Assembly: GCA_964442745.1 (NCBI GenBank)
Contig: CAYUAI010000091.1
Span: 1-15,809, forward strand
Source of the DNA: CAYUAI01 sp964442745
GTDB taxonomy: Bacteria > Pseudomonadota > Gammaproteobacteria > S012-40
Direction of reading: 5' to 3'
DNA length: 15,809 nt
Below the pieces are notes generated by a model that saw only the letters and a list, made by a program, of their open reading frames with translations, made no database searches and was not told where the DNA came from. Of this stretch, positions 15,258-15,809 are shown one piece after another. A program made the position numbers and the translations under genes. The first letter of the stretch is position 1, and the number at the start of each line of letters is the position of its first letter.

Positions 15258-15758
15258 CTATTGAAGAATAACCCGAATACTGTAGTTACCAAAATCCATA
15301 CTGGATTCAGCGTTTGACGCGACACGAATGTAGTGAATATTATCTTGACTCGCCTTAAAGCTCACACGATTATGGATATTATCATTTGCCGTTGGGGTAC
15401 ATTGCTTGATCACTTCAATACTATTTTCATCATTAACTGTTAACGAAATACCAATATCCGTTGCTCTAAAGTTACCTGTGCAACTCGTCCCTGGTGTTTG
15501 CACTAAACCAGTTTCAACATCAAACACCTCAACCACATAGGTTTGACTTGCTTTAGCCTCAAACCGATACCAATCCTGATCACTCCCTGATGGCATATTG
15601 GCTTTTACCGGATAACCCCAACCCAGTTTAGCTAATGTTTGAGCTTGGTCAGTGGCATCGTTAGGTTCAACTTCGTCGACGGGGAGATAAACAGTGACAC
15701 CCGTGGTATCAAGTTTGCTATCGACTTCACCATCGTTGACGGTTAAACCAATGAGATA
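15258..15758 (-). pseudogene. C-terminal fragment of a secreted PPC-domain (bacterial pre-peptidase C-terminal) protein
   Basis: The frame is open from the TAG at 15759-15761 to the stop at 15258-15260, about 166 residues. It reads VEPNDATDQAQTLAKLGWGY, PVKANMPSGSDQDWYRFEAK, a strand-rich middle, and ends MDFGNYSIRVILQ. EPNDA..AQ.L….D.DWY.F is the hallmark of PPC domains, beta-sandwich modules at the ends of secreted peptidases and surface proteins. The ATG at 15596 would start a 112-residue product but lies inside the domain, and no start exists further up. Two segments, IGLTVNDGEVDS and IGISLTVNDENSIE, look like the same strand pair repeated, so the parent had tandem units. Beyond the TAG the frame stays open to the window edge (…FIDRYSLFVLG), which suggests a nonsense mutation in a longer gene. 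Confidence 0.6.
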
Positions 15759-15809
15759 CTACCCGAGCACAAATAAACTATACCTATCAATAAAAATCGT
15801 AGATAATGT

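Noticed and set aside
49..15761. Genome-wide TAG recoding to explain the in-frame TAG codons
   Set aside because: Intact genes (dnaX, ybaB, PilZ, MTHFR-like) end normally at TAG, and other lesions in the same window are TGA, TAA and frameshifts.
1..15809. CRISPR arrays, tRNAs, rRNAs, riboswitches, prophage
   Set aside because: No regularly spaced repeats, T-loop-like GTTCGAATC contexts, conserved aptamer cores or phage structural genes were seen on either strand.

Overview
The window looks like chromosomal DNA from a gammaproteobacterium of moderate, slightly AT-rich composition. The evidence is a minus-strand ffs (SRP RNA) - dnaX - ybaB - recR block whose proteins keep the gammaproteobacterial length and motifs, plus a P. 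putida-like hutU and a Pseudomonas-like adenine deaminase. The accessory content is a caspase/PEGA/FGE-sulfatase fusion remnant, an Rpn-type PD-(D/E)xK protein with a DUF4351-like tail, a PPC-domain protein and widespread decaying repeats. That mix is typical of large, repeat-rich genomes such as those of sulfur-oxidising Thiotrichales (Beggiatoa/Thioploca-like). The order-level placement is inference only.

Layout: 1-654 is the tail of a large RecQ-type helicase with an in-frame stop near its left end. 655-1262 holds a frameshifted short ORF and a 219-bp palindromic, MITE-like element. 1263-6441 is a plus-strand catabolic segment: hutU and hutH (histidine to urocanate to imidazolonepropionate), then a short-type AMP nucleosidase and a type-2 adenine deaminase (AMP to adenine to hypoxanthine). 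6442-6825 contains a candidate 58-residue membrane ORF on the minus strand. 6826-7743 encodes an AT-rich homologue of methylenetetrahydrofolate reductase that lacks two expected active-site residues. 7744-9612 is decayed: a second, inverted copy of the 903-1121 repeat, an IS481-like transposase scrap, a hairpin with a T-tract, and a minus-strand caspase-FGE pseudogene. 9613-10536 is an Rpn gene intact except for one TAG. 10821-11180 is a stand-alone PilZ protein. 11279-14256 is the recR/ybaB/dnaX/ffs housekeeping block read leftward, separated from PilZ by a strong bidirectional hairpin terminator. 14257-15257 is degenerate, and the right edge carries the C-terminal part of a PPC-domain protein cut off by a TAG.

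How the genes work together: hutUH and the purine pair both release ammonia from nitrogen-rich metabolites, so 1263-6441 reads as a nitrogen/purine scavenging segment. It is bracketed by two inverted copies of the same short repeat. dnaX, ybaB and recR are the usual replication/recombination operon, here preceded by the SRP RNA gene. No CRISPR array, tRNA, rRNA, prophage or complete insertion sequence was recognised. The best candidates for something unusual are the MTHFR-like protein, the AMP nucleosidase-adenine deaminase pair, the palindromic repeat family, and the caspase-FGE and Rpn remnants.
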